64,000 nucleotides of DNA from Pachypanchax playfairii (GCA_006937955.1 SSNP01000001.1:6471576-6535575), one strand, 5' to 3'. Shown: positions 36,168-48,163, counted from the stretch's first letter. The notes: generated from the sequence alone by a model not told the origin. Made by a program: numbers and translations.

Positions 36168-36712
36168 AGAGGCCATTCCATTAAAATTGTTTTTTCTGAG
36201 GTTTCCGTTGAATATTTTAGCTACACAGGTGTTCTTACCTTCATGCTGGTTGTGAAAATGGCCCAAGAACTTCTCTTTCAGTTTTTATCTCTCAGACTAC
36301 GCAGGTTTGTTCTCCCGAGTTTGTAAAGCCTGTACTTGTTACGTTACAACTCCTTTGCTCATTAGTATTCATCAGCTTGCTCAGTTGAAGCCATGTCTAG
36401 CATTCTGCTGGCTAAAAGCTGTTAGCATAAACACGTATCAAACAGGAAGATCCTCGGTACGCTGTTGCCATGCGCAGTGGGCAGGAAACAGTAAGCTGTG
36501 CTCTCATAGGCAAGTTTGTTAGCCAATCAGATTCCAGCGAATTTGCATAATGAATATTAAAGAGTTGGAGCCGAAGACGGACGAAGCTTAACGCAGACAG
36601 ATTGAAAAATCTGTTAATCAGTGTTTCCTAAAGCTTTTTAGATATAAAATGTTTCAGATTACAGGTTAATACTTGTGAAATAACCACAAAGTTAGGAAAT
36701 TTGTGTGCATCT
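36168..36712 (-). mobile_element. TTAA-flanked short DNA transposon, family A, copy 3 (inverted)
   Basis: This is the reverse-complement copy of family A. It starts AGAGGCCATTCC, the end that is on the right in copies 1 and 2. It finishes with an eroded version of the other end (a few bases of the GGCC core are missing) just before TTAA at 36713-36716. The interior matches the reverse complement of copies 1 and 2 throughout, with scattered substitutions. Confidence 0.75.
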
Positions 36713-36716
36713 TTAA

Positions 36717-38844
36717 GGCACAGAGGAAGGGTGGACAGGTGGAGAGACAACACATTTAAATTCATGTCCAACTTAAAGAGTCAATACTATTTTCAAATGT
36801 TAAAGCATGCATGAACAAGTCTTGTTTTGTTTAAGTGTTTTTGTAGTGCTTAAAATGTCTGTATTTTCAGCACTATATCAAGCTGTTTCATAATAGAAAT
36901 AAAAAGGCAACCCAGACACAAATATTGGCACTCCTCTGATGAATCCAAATGAGTTATCCTAGAATAATAATATAAGTACATTAACAAAATGAATGATGGT
37001 TTTACAACATTAAAGGAGTTTTAAGAGTAGACAGAGCTGTCAGAGTATCAGAAATGCTTTTATTACAACGAAATTCTAAAGTCAATAAACCAGTCTCCCT
37101 AAAGTCATAAAATTGTTTCAGGAATTTGATTTGTCTTCAAGAAGCTTTTCAAATGCTTCTAGGACGTTCTGCCAAGAAGAAACTCAATGTGAGAATCTTT
37201 GATTCCGATACTTATTTATTCAGGTCATGGTATAAGTGCTCAAAGAAGAAAACTAGACTTCCTGTCAGGGAGACGTTCCACATTTTATTCAGCAAGTTTT
37301 ATTATTTTTTCTCAACTTCTAATCATCAGTGTAGGACGAGAAGGGTTGCGACAACAGCCCCACCACCCCTCTGAAGGTGGCCCAAGGACACTGAAACTAA
37401 ACCAGCAGCAGCAAAGATCATCATGTTCTCACAAGAGATTTTTACAAAATAGTTGCATCATTGTTATTTAAAAGGACAGAAATAAGGAACGACAACAGAA
37501 ACGAAATCTTTTTTTAAAACTAGCATTCCAGCTAAACTGTAAAGGAAGTGAGAGAAGTAGCAGTTTAAAAATCTCTGTTTTTTATTTAAAGGAGTGATCA
37601 ATTATCATTTTGGAATATTTAAAGGTTATTTTGTGTGTTTATTTGTAACGGTTGCAAAGACACACACACGAAACGTCATTCTATTTTTTTAGGTGTCAGG
37701 AGATCACCACAAACACCCCCCCCCTCCTTCTGACCACCAGCCCCCCCACCTGTAGGTGAGTCTGGCTTGGCTCTGGTCCAACATCTCCTGCTGCTGCTTT
37801 CCACTTGCTCTCAGTCCATCAGGCAGCAGATTCTTATACCAAATGTGTCCACAGTTTCCCACCCGACCATCACAGTCACGTTGATCTTCCTTGTTCAACA
37901 AGTCACTGTTTGAGGAACTGGATCTTGAAAGCATAAGAGAGAGGGAGGATTACTGATATGGATAAGTTTGAATGTATTGATGGATGGAAATAATGAAGTT
38001 ATCTTACTCTGAATGGAGCACAGGTGAACGTGGGGAGGGGAGGAGCTTACATCCAGGAGATCATGATCTATAAATACCACCACTGACAGACTTTATTAAT
38101 TAAACTAGAAAAAACACTTGAAGCCAAAATCACCAGTGAAGGCACAATGATCCAGCGCTGATTAGTGACAGAGGAACCGGTATAACTAGCAAACAGTTCT
38201 TTATGAGAAGTGAACACAGGTGTGACTGCTGGAGACTGATGCCAAGGCTCCGCCCAAAGGCAGAGACAAACAGCTGGACCTGCCTTGTAGCAACCTGCAG
38301 AAAAAAGTACAGGAAGAACAGAAACAAAATATTAAACTAAGCAGAGAGAATCAACAGCAATGGTTCAACAAGACAAAGGTTCACAAAGGTTCTTATGAAC
38401 CATGAGTACAAAAAGTTAGTTGTTTCTAGACATTCATGGAGGAGGACATAGTTTCCTCAAGCCGTTTTAGGAAGTTGGTAAAAGCAACTTGAGGGATCCT
38501 GGATAAAAGGAAGTGATTTTTTTTTTTATGGCCATAGAGTTCTTATGTTATTTGTAAGGGTGCCTTGAAACCTTCCTCTGGTCTATTGATTTTAGAACAA
38601 GTGTTATTATAAGGCGACTGTATATCCCCTCTATGTGCAGCTCACGGTGATCTCACTTCAGGAGTTGGAAGATCCTTTCCCTTTCAGAATATTTTGTCGA
38701 GGAACATAAGTGGTGGCTGTACAGTATTTCTCTAATCTTTGTCTTGATTGTCACATCTGCTTTAAAATTCGTGGGAAAGTTTGTAATTTTCAAGATGGCA
38801 ATAACACAGAGGGACTCCAGGATAAAGAGGAAGAAGATCTATTT
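36717..38844. other. Gene-free stretch
   Basis: No gene is supported. Short runs of C occur near 37718 and 37741, with a poly-T run near 38518. Frames of 60-90 codons have no recognisable domain. Confidence 0.35.
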
Positions 38845-38852
38845 CTTGTAGC

Positions 38853-39807
38853 CAGGGGCGCAGATAGGATTTTGAGACTGGGGGGGACCCAGCTGTCAGC
38901 CAATGATGGTTAACAAAGGTCTACATAATCAACAATAGCAGTATGTGTTGAAACTATTATTTGTCTGGAAGCCGGTCATGCACCAACATAATGTTAAATA
39001 TTATAACAGTTATTGCGTCACTATATAAATTAAGAAAAAGGTTTCAAAGTTAATCTCCCAGTCTAAAAAAGTTTACTTTACAGTTAGGATTCTTTCGGAG
39101 AAGATTAATGCTGGGATTTTTTTTTTTTTATGTCAGAATAGCTAGGCTACTCAATTTTACAACGTTTAAAACGAGATTGTCTGCCACATTTGGGAAAGGC
39201 AACAGGTGTGCAGAATACAAGTAGGACCTACTTACATTGTTAGTATTTTTAAAAAACGATGTTATTGTTTTTTGGTTTTTCATTTTGTGCCTCACTCGAC
39301 TTGAAATCTCCCGCTGCTCTAAGGTAGTAGAGCAGCGATAACCGCGACAGGCGCAGGTGGCGATTTCTCCGTAGGACCCTTGTGGTATGTTCAATTGAAC
39401 GGCGTGTGTGGCGGAAGTTTGAGTTCGGATCAACATATAATGCCATGGTAAAATAATACGCACTTTGCAGCCTTTCAGATGCGCAACTAAGCTTGTTAGT
39501 GTTTACCAGTACATAAGCAGCAGGTACCATATGGGAAGATTAATCCAACTTCCGAGTAAGAGATCGGACTTCATGGCGAAAGATTCTTACTTGAATTCTG
39601 GAAATTCCAACTTTTCTGTATAACAGAAATGCACCGTTGGCTGATTAGCACAGGCGCCGGGCTTTTGATGCGCGCTGCGATAGTATTCTGTATTACTGGT
39701 GGTGTTTGTCGTCCGTGCTGTCGGTAAAAGTGGGGGGGACCGATCAGTCTCACTATGAATCTGAGGGGGACACGTCCCATCCGTCCCCAGTGCCATCTGC
39801 GCCCTTG
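38853..39807. mobile_element. Non-autonomous hAT-like transposon, 955 bp
   Basis: The left end is CAGGGGCGCAGATAG. The reverse complement of the right end is CAAGGGCGCAGATGG. The flanks CTTGTAGC (38845-38852) and ATTGTAGC (39808-39815) match at 7 of 8 positions, as expected for the 8-bp target duplication of hAT elements. G-rich and C-rich sub-terminal blocks mirror each other inside the ends. No transposase was recognised, so it would depend on another element for movement. Confidence 0.7.
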
Positions 39808-40273
39808 ATTGTAGCAGCTGCTTTGGTTCTGAAGCAGCAGGAGGACCTGAAGGGTGTGGCCATGGATCCAGAGATGGGACCACTATGACCAGAGACTCTG
39901 TTCCATGAGCTGGACCTGTGAGTCTACATGGCACCTCCAGATGGACCATAACACCTTGGTGGAGGTGTTGCATCATGTTGCCCCACTCATCATGAAAAGT
40001 TAGAATTAAGTGTAATTTTCTGGAAGCAGCAGTGTTTCATTGTGTTTATTTGGTTTAACTATTCCACAAACATCGTGCATTGTTCTCATGTTGTTGCTAA
40101 GGCATTCATACGGTGACGGTTTTCATTTGTAGAAAATCTTGGACGAGACCACATTGACAGAAATGTTTGTTGATGGACTTCTGCACCGAAGATCCCGTGT
40201 TTCAGATTGATCTAATGTACAATTTAGTGCAACAAACAAGTTGATTTAAAATCTGATCTTCTTTGTTGACTTA

Positions 40274-41875
40274 CGGTGGGGCAAAGAAGTATTTAGTCAG
40301 CCACCAATTGTGTAAGTTCTCCCACTTAAAAAGATCAGAGAGGCCTGTAATTTTCATCATAGGTATACCTCAACTATGAGAGACAAAATGAGGAAAAAAA
40401 ATCCAGAAAATCGCATTGTCTGATTTTTAAAGAATTTATTTGCAAATTATGGTGGAAAATAAGTATTTGGTCAATAACAAAAGTTAATCTCAATACTTTG
40501 TTATATAGTCTTTGTTGGCAATGACAGAGGTCAAACGTTTTCTGTAAGTCTTCACAAGGTTTTCACACACTGTTGCTGGTATTTTGGCCCATTCCTCCAT
40601 GCAGATCTCCTCTAGAGCAGTGATGTTTTGGGGCTGACGCTGGGCAACACGGACTTTCAACTCCCTCCAGAGATTTTCTATGGGGTTGAGATCTGGAGAC
40701 TGGCTAGGCCACTCCAGGACCTTGAAATGCTTCTTACGAAGCCACTCCTTCGTTGCCCGGGCGGTGTGTTTGGGATCATTGTCATGCTGAAAGACCCAGC
40801 CACGTCTCATTTTCAATGCCCTTGCTGATGGAAGGAGGTTTTCACTCAAAATCTTACGATACATGGCCCCATTCATTCTTTCCTTTACACGGATCAGTCG
40901 TCCTGGTCCCCTTGCAGAAAAACAGCCCCAAAGCATGATGTTTCCACCCCCATGCTTTACAGTAGGTATGGTGTTCTTTGGATCCAACTCAGCATTCTTT
41001 CCCCTCCAAACACGACAAGTTGAGTTTCTACCAAAAAGTTCTATTTTGGTTTCATCTGACCATATGATGTTCTCCCAATCCTCTTCTGGATCATCCAAAT
41101 GCTCTCTAGCAAACCGCAGACGGGCCTGGACGTGTCCTGGCTTCAGCAGGGGGGCACGTCTGGCACTGCAGGATTTGAGTCCCTGGCGGCGTAGTGTGTT
41201 ACTGATGGTAGCCTTTGTTACTTTGGTCCCAGCTCTCTGCAGGTCATTCACTAGGTCCCTCCGTGTGGTTCTGGGATTTTTGCTCACCGTTCTTGTGATC
41301 ATTTTGACCCCACGGGGTGAGATCTTGCGTGGAGCCCCAGATCGAGGGAGATTATCAGTGGTCTTGTATGTCTTTCATTTTCTAATAATTGCTCCCACAG
41401 TTGATTTCTTCACACCAAGCTGCTTACCTATTGCAGATTCAGTCTTCCCAGCCTGGTGAAGGTCTACAATTTTGTTTCTGGTGTCCTTTGACAGCTCTTT
41501 GGTCTTGGCCATAGTGGAGTTTGGAGCGTGACTGTTTGAGGTTGTGGACAGGTGTCTTTTATACTGATAACGAGTTCACACAGGTGCCATTAATACAGGT
41601 AACGAGTGGAGGACCGAGGAGCCTCTTAAAGAAGTTACAGGTCTGTGAAAGCCAGAAATCTTACTTGTTTGTAGGTGACCAAATACTTATTTTCCACCAT
41701 AATTTGCAAATAAATTCTTTAAAAATCAGACAATGCGATTTTCTGGATTTTTTTTCCTCATTTTGTCTCTCATAGTTGAGGTATACCTATGATGAAAATT
41801 ACAGGCCTCTCTGATCTTTTTAAGTGGGAGAACTTACACAATTGGTGGCTGACTAAATACTTTTTTGCCCCACTG
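40274..41875 (-). mobile_element. Tc1/mariner-family transposon, nearly complete
   Basis: A 1,602-bp element lies between TA dinucleotides (40272-40273 and 41876-41877), the Tc1/mariner target site. Its terminal inverted repeats of about 200 bp (40274-40473 and 41676-41875) begin CGGTGGGGCAAAGAAGTATT and, on the other side, CAGTGGGGCAAAAAAGTATT. They differ at only a few positions over the whole 200 bp, which implies a recent insertion. The minus strand carries a full-length transposase reading frame with one stop. Confidence 0.95.
40490..41512 (-). pseudogene. Tc1-like DD34E transposase with one nonsense codon
   Basis: From ATG at 41512 the frame encodes an N-terminal helix-turn-helix (MAKTKELSKDTRNKIVDLHQ and following). 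It stops at codon 46 (TGA, plus-strand positions 41375-41377), where Tc1 relatives usually have tryptophan. The same frame then runs unbroken to the stop at 40490, giving about 340 codons in total, the normal Tc1 length. The catalytic triad is intact: Asp in IIWSDETKIELF, Asp in FQHDNDPKHTA, and Glu in SPDLNPIENLW, with 34 residues between the second Asp and the Glu. A later ATG at 41302 gives a 270-residue frame that lacks most of the DNA-binding part, so it is unlikely to be active. Confidence 0.93.
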
Positions 41876-41877
41876 TA

Positions 41878-44800
41878 TAATGTGAAATCCACACAAAGTC
41901 AAAAATACATCCTGTATAGTGTATTCATGTCTAAAACACGGTGGGGGTTGTAACATCCTGCGCTCACGCTCCTGTTCAGGTCAGCCTCTGGCACCAGAGA
42001 TGTGATGACACCAGAAACTATTTTAGAGCTCCTTGGGAAGTGACAGAAAACAAGATTGGAACTGGAGTGGGAGTGCAACACAAAACACACACCCAACAAC
42101 ATAAAATTACAATTTTAAATAAAACCCTCAATGCCTCTAAACTGGGTATAAAAAAGTACCAATAACAAAAATCTACAAATACATAAAGGACGTCTGCAAA
42201 GAAACTGTATAACGATAAATGCAAGAGTTGGAAAGTAGGTTTTGAAATTACATGAACTGACTGGTCTGATGCATAAATAATGTATTTAAACATTTAAATC
42301 TTTATTTAATACCTGTAACCAACCATACAGATGAACTCTGTAACCTTGTCTGCAGCTACTTGACAGCAGCGTTGTTGCAACTCGTCAGCTGACAGTATTA
42401 ACAGCAAATCATGTTAACCCAACACGATACGTGTCTGCCTCCGAAAAACAACAACAGAACCTCTTTTTATCTTCCCGTGTTTAAGGATCAAGATAGAGCT
42501 GAGCAAAATCCATGTGAACACAGCTTGCTATGTTGAGAAATCTGAAGTTAGACTAGGTTAAAGTTCTGGTCGTAGACTGAACGATCAATTTGTGGGTTTG
42601 TCTGCTGATCTTTGTTAATGTTGCTTTAATGTGTCTTGACTCTTTTTTATGAACCGAAGTGAAAGACTCTGAAGGTGGCACTGAAAATAAAAATAAAACC
42701 GTCACAGTCTCTCTGACTGCTCTGTTGGGCTCAGTTCTGGTAATTTGGCAGCACATTCGGCGCCTCTGGGAAGAGATTTCAGAGAAACTGCGGATCATTC
42801 CAACAATGCCAACTGGATGTGCAAACAGTAATAGCCTTGTTGATGGCAGTGGTGCTTACAGTGTGACTGTATCAGCGCAGAAAGCTTAGTGATTAGATCA
42901 TTTGGCTCCACTCTGCAGAGTGAGGCATTCAGTGTGGCACTTTTGAGTCAGATGATTACAACAATACTGCTGCAATAATATAACGCGAGATAATCACCCT
43001 TCAGACTTAACTGAGCTCTAATAGTAAAAAAAGAAGGAGTTGATTTAAACATCTGCTCTCCATGCAGACACATTACGAAGCCTGGAACACCGTGAAGCCA
43101 CTCAGAGGGACGTGGACAGGTAGAGCCGATAATTACCTCCATTCATCTTCACTGGACCCCAGCACTGTTTTATGGGGGTGCATCTGAGTCCAAGCCCACA
43201 TTTGATGAATCTCCCCTTAAATTAGCAGCCACCAGTGGAAAGAGAGCCTCCATCAGTCTATAAGCTCCCATTCATCATCTCATTAGGATCCTGGGCCAGG
43301 CTGTAAAGGCCTGAGGACTCCCAGGGAGAAAGAAGGAACCACAAGCTTCATCACAGCTAAACATTTCAGCGATGTTATCGTTGCAGTTTGCTCCTTTTTT
43401 GTCAAATCAGACACTTGCACATTTCTTTTTTAGGATTCCAGTCTGTTCGTTTCCCACAGGCGTTTCATCACTCGCTAACAAGAAAAGTTAATGCATTGTG
43501 TGTACAGAGCGACACAGTTGTTTACTACCGGGGGAATCTGCAGCCATTACCGGAACAAATGCCAAATCCTGATGTAAACCTGGCACTTATATGTGCTTAT
43601 AGGGGGATGTTTCTTTTTTCCTCAGGTGTTTACGTGAGATATAAAGATTTGTGATGCATGATTATTTTTGTTAAAATGTTACAACCAGTGTATAGCAGGA
43701 AATGCAGTGGCAGTTGAGGGAGTCCCTGGCTGCCATTTGTGCTGCTCTCTTTGCTGCAAAGTGAGCAGAAATAAAAGCTCTCCTGTGGTTTCACTGGTTT
43801 GCAACCCTCAGCTCTACCTCACATCCATCCCCTGGTGGATAAATCAGTTAGAAAGCCACATGTCTCTGTGGAGAATGCAGAGGGCAGTCGTGATCACCTC
43901 CCTCAATTTGCCTTTGAGGTATGTCATAGCTTCAGTGCTGCAAAAATACTCTGCTGTTTTCACACATCCACCCCGTACACCTCCCAAAAACCCTCCACCA
44001 TCCCAGCCTGCTTCATAAGACTGCTTACACTGGCAGTTCTCAATTGGGCTAAGTCCAAGTTTGACATTAGTAGGGGGTGGCGGGCAGTAAGGGTGTTTAA
44101 AAAGCACCATGCAGGGAGCCGCAAGACTGATCACAGCCATGACTCAACCTTTGTTTAAAAACAATATATAGACTCTCAGCAGAGAGAATGGTTCTGTGTT
44201 AACTGCACATTTGGGAATCCCATAACACAAAACAGATGAGGAGACGTCAAACATTTGAGAGAGAAACTTAACTTGTCTAACTTGTCTAGGGGCAATTAAT
44301 ATCCCTGAAGTCAAAGACAACATTTGGATTATTTTTTTCAGTGGGATATTACTGCAGAAAGCTGCCATTTGTCATCAGTACTGCGAGGATGCCCAAACCC
44401 TTCCTTCACAGCACACACTCGCAGACCGAGCTGTAGCTACCAGGAAATGGAGATATTTTAAGGCACCATTCCTTTTTATATGGATTTGGATTCTCTTCTC
44501 TTGTTCTGGAAAGATGCTGACAAATCAAATGTCCATGCCAAAATACAGAGTAAAACCCTGTCATTGTTTTAGGCCAACAAAAGAGTGGTTCATTATGAAT
44601 TTATTATGATTGCTTTTTTTGTGTCAACAAATAGCAGGGCTGGCTTGGCAAATTGCTTCAAAGGAAGGGCAAAAGCAAACCTTGGCTCTGTTTGAGAGCG
44701 AAACATGTTCAGTCATGTGGAAAAATGAGAACCACAGTGGAAATTATTAGATTCTTTGACAAACTGGAACACAAATACATTCAATTCTCTGTGCAAAAGT

Positions 44801-45288
44801 GGATACAGATTACTATGGTATGCCCAAACAGCACATAAATTAGTCGTTTTGTATTCATCTCAATGTTTGAAATAAACTGAAAACAGTGAGTTTGTGTCAG
44901 TGATCAGGAATGATACGCACGTCATGTATTTAGATCGATGACAACAAGTATTTGTTGTCTTTACTAAATTTTGCGAACCAGGATCTAAAATCTCACAAGC
45001 GCTCTCGGAAAATAAAAGTTTGCTGTGAGAAAGTATTTGCTGTTTTACCGATATCTTCAGTTTCTGCTTTGTTTTGTCAAACTTACATTTTTCCAATCAG
45101 CAAACACATTTTAACATCAGACAAATCTAAACGGAGTTTTTGAAAAAAAGGATTTAATTTAAAAAAATATGTTCAAACTGACTTGGCCTTAGCCTATGTG
45201 ATAAAGTAATTGCCCCTAAAACAATGGAGGCACAATTGGAGACATGACCATGGAAGTAATTTGTCCCACTCGTATTTACAGAATTCTT
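41878..45288. other. Gene-free stretch
   Basis: No gene is supported. A 77-codon plus frame at 42659-42889 has no recognisable domain. The block at about 43140-43330 is non-repetitive and balanced in composition and could be regulatory. Frames at 43668-44158 are chance overlaps. Confidence 0.35.
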
Positions 45289-45292
45289 TTAA

Positions 45293-46140
45293 AGAGGCCA
45301 TTTCCTACAAATTTCAGGACTTTGTGGTTATTTCTTAAAGGAGAACGCCCGTTTTTTGCAATTGGGGCCTTGTTTATTCTGTGAGATGTGTTTTACTCGT
45401 CATCAGTGGTACTTTTTTGCGATTCGGATTCGTCTCGGAGATTTTTGATTCACACGGCAAACACCTAAACGCCAATAAACGAGAGTCGGTTGGGCCTGCG
45501 TTCGCCGACCCTAAATCGGTTAAAAATCAGTTCAAATCCGTTATTTTTTTAATCTGGCCATTAGGATACTCTATTGTTTTTTCCGTTCCAGTGCCATCTT
45601 GAATCCTGCGCTCATAGAAATGATAAACAAAGGAAGCTAAGCCACTGCACCAAGAGAATGGGCGCGCGGAGAGATGACGTCACTCTCCCGTCACTGTAAA
45701 AAATATCATTTCTATGAGCGCAGGATTCAGGAGTATCTAAATGGCCAGATTAAAAAAATAACGGATTTGAACTGATTTTAAACCGATTTAGGGTCGGCGA
45801 ACGCAGGCCCAACCGACTCTTGTTTATTGGCGTTTAGGTGTTTGCCGTGTGAATCAAAAATCTCCGAGACGAATCCGAATCGCAAAAAAGTACCACGGAT
45901 GACGAGTAAAACACATCTCACAGAATAAATAAGGCCCCAATTGCAAAAAATGGGCGTTCTCCTTTAAGTATTAACCAGTAATATGAAGCATTTTATATCT
46001 AAAAAACATCAGGAAACACTGATTAACAGACCTTTCAATCGGTCTGCGTTAAAATTCGGGTGGTTCCGGCTCCTTCCGTCAGGCTGCGTCGACAGCTTCG
46101 GCAGCAGCTCCTTCGTATTCATTATTCAAATTTGCTGGAC
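45293..46140 (+). mobile_element. Family A element, copy 4, interrupted and 3'-truncated
   Basis: It starts AGAGGCCATTTCC after TTAA at 45289-45292 and follows the family A sequence to 45338. It is then split by the palindromic element at 45339-45963 and resumes after the duplicated TTAA (45964-45967) with AGTATTAACCAGTAATATG. It runs to about 46140 (AATTTGCTGGACT), where family A sequence ends abruptly and an hAT-end fragment begins. The second half of the element is missing. Confidence 0.8.
45339..45963. mobile_element. TTAA-flanked palindromic element, family C, nested in family A
   Basis: A 625-bp element begins AGGAGAACGCCC and ends GGGCGTTCTCCT. It lies between TTAA at 45335-45338 and TTAA at 45964-45967, where uninterrupted family A copies have a single TTAA at this point. 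The two arms are long inverted repeats of roughly 230-260 bp with only a handful of mismatches. They flank a short central spacer at about 45625-45700. Near-identity of the arms points to a recent insertion. No coding capacity. The structure could fold into a very long hairpin. Confidence 0.88.
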
Positions 46141-46176
46141 TTTTTCGCTTAGGGCACCATGCAGCTCAGGGCCGGT
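46141..46176 (+). mobile_element. Terminal fragment of a CAGGGCCGG hAT-like element
   Basis: About 36 bp (CTTAGGGCACCATGCAGC and onwards to GGGCCGGTCCTG) match the right end of the complete element at 48226-48448. Only the terminus is left, joined to truncated family A sequence on one side and to a SINE fragment on the other. Confidence 0.6.
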
Positions 46177-46184
46177 CCTGCTCA

Positions 46185-46305
46185 TCATGGACTGTGGGAG
46201 GAAATCAGAGTATCCAGAAAAATACACTGGGGAGAACATGCAAAGTTCATCCAGCAAGGTCTCAGCTGGGACTTGAACCCACCACCTTCTTGCTCCAAGG
46301 CATCG
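46185..46305 (-). repeat. tRNA-derived SINE fragment
   Basis: On the minus strand it reads GCAAGAAGGTGGTGGGTTC followed by AAGTCCCAGCTG, which contains a tRNA B-box-like GGTTCAAGTCC. After that come TTTGCATGTTCTCCCC and TTTCCTCCCACAGTCCATG, the order found in a very common teleost tRNA-derived repeat. The A-box head and the 3' part are missing. Confidence 0.55.
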
Positions 46306-46309
46306 TTGT

Positions 46310-48159
46310 CAACAAATTGCATTGTGGACACTTTAATCTGAACTTTTCAGAGTGCTGCTGATGGTTTAGGACTCATTTTTTAATAAAAGTGTTCAAATAA
46401 ATGTACATGTGATGCAACAAAAAGTGAGGCGATGTTAAAATAATTGCTGTTGGAAAATCTTTGTAGCTTTTAAACAAATTTGAAAAAAGATCAAATAACT
46501 CTTCTCTGTTAAGCGTCCTCGTTTGAGGACCGAAGCTCCAGCTGCACCTGGACAAAGAGGAGCAATTCCTGGAACTGAAGCATGAATTTTGCATCTTGTT
46601 ATTAAAATGTGAGAACATTTCAAATGAATTTGTGAGGCCTGCATGAATGTTGTTGCTTTAATGAACATGTTTTAAGCTTGAAAGATGGGAATCAATTAGA
46701 AATACATCTATAAATTGGAACGTTGTAATTTACTAATTTCTAAAACACATTTTCTAAAGAAAATTAAATCCCTTTAATTAAAGCAGAGTTTTAGTTTTAA
46801 TTGTAAACAAAAGGTTTAACATTTAAATGCATTTCTTTTGGTTGGTTCAATTATATTTTTAAATAATTCATAATATTACACCTTAGTATACATGATAATA
46901 GTAATGTGAGTACTAAATCCATATTAGTACTATAGGGAAAATCACTCATTTTGAGTGCCTCACATTGCTTTGCACATAACCATCATGGATCGTTGGTGTC
47001 ACTGTTGCAGGCAATGACTTTTGGCATCGAATCTGAAACAGCTCTTACAAAATGAAATTAAAACAATTCTAAACAATTTGTATTCAAGATGTTGAATTCT
47101 GACCAGCGGCCGAGATGCTGCGCTGAGCTGCCACGCTGTGCTTAATGAGTGTACCAAAACCTCTCAGCAGGTACCCTGAAAAAAAAAGTACAGCTCTAAA
47201 CAAATTAGATTCATCTGTAAACACAGATTTGCTTTGCAAGAGGTAATTGAATCACAGTTCAGGTGAGTGCGTTCGCTGTAACTTCCCTAAACATGTCTCA
47301 ACACACCCCTCCCACTCACTGCTCACTCAGAAATAGACCTGTCATCTTGCCACCATCCCCTTATCGTCTAACTGTTAACAAGCCTATTTGCCTGTGACTG
47401 ACGTTGACGTGATCCCTAAAGCCCCGTCTTGGCACCAGATCGCTCCTAAGCCAAATTAAGCCTCTGTCATGCCCACCCCCACCTCCAGTCTGCAGCAGCC
47501 CCTGCCATGGGAACCTTAAATCTTTAATGACGACGGAAAGCTTGACGCGCTCCCACGATACAAAAGCAGTGGCATCTGTCTCCGTGAGTGCTGCACTCCA
47601 AAGCAACCACATTTGTTCTATTTTTTTTTTTTTTAAAACATCCTCCAAAGAAATCAAATATAGAAGCTGAGGGAGGGTGGAGAAACTTGAGGAGGTTAAA
47701 ACAAAAAATCCTTTCTGTCAGAGGTTTATTCCCATGGCTGGAATCCTAAAGTGCTGAAATGTTTAAAAAAAAAAAATCGGATCTTTTCTTTTGTTGCTCT
47801 GCACACGGCCCACCTGCTCCCTGTTGGGGGTCCAAGTTGACTTGGAAGTCCAAGTTGACTCAAAAAAGACTAACTTTCTATGATGAGCTCAATGTGGACA
47901 TAGTATAAAAACCATCTTCTAGAAAAGTGAAGCTCTGACATCCTGGTTAGAGGTGCCATGTTGCTTTTTTGGGTCTGTGTACTGACTTGGGGCTGAAATT
48001 CCCTCCTACTCACCTGTAGATAATAATGCTGTTTTTAAGCATCATTAGAAACATGAACGTATGACCATGCAACTGCAAAATAAGAACATCAGAAACAAAT
48101 GATCTGAGATTTATTAATTCAGTATAATATTTTATATTTTTTCACGGAAATAGCAAGAC
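46310..48159. other. Gene-free stretch
   Basis: No gene is supported. A 13-bp sequence (GTCCAAGTTGACT) is repeated in tandem with a 5-bp spacer at about 47830-47860. There are poly-A/T runs at about 47622 and 47766. Frames of 60-98 codons have no recognisable domain. Confidence 0.35.
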
Positions 48160-48163
48160 TTAA

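Noticed and set aside
40628..41459. Plus-strand frames across the Tc1 element, up to 198 codons
   Set aside because: They are antisense readings of the transposase coding region.
47830..47860. Tandem GTCCAAGTTGACT duplication
   Set aside because: A single small local duplication with no surrounding feature. It was recorded only within the stretch description.
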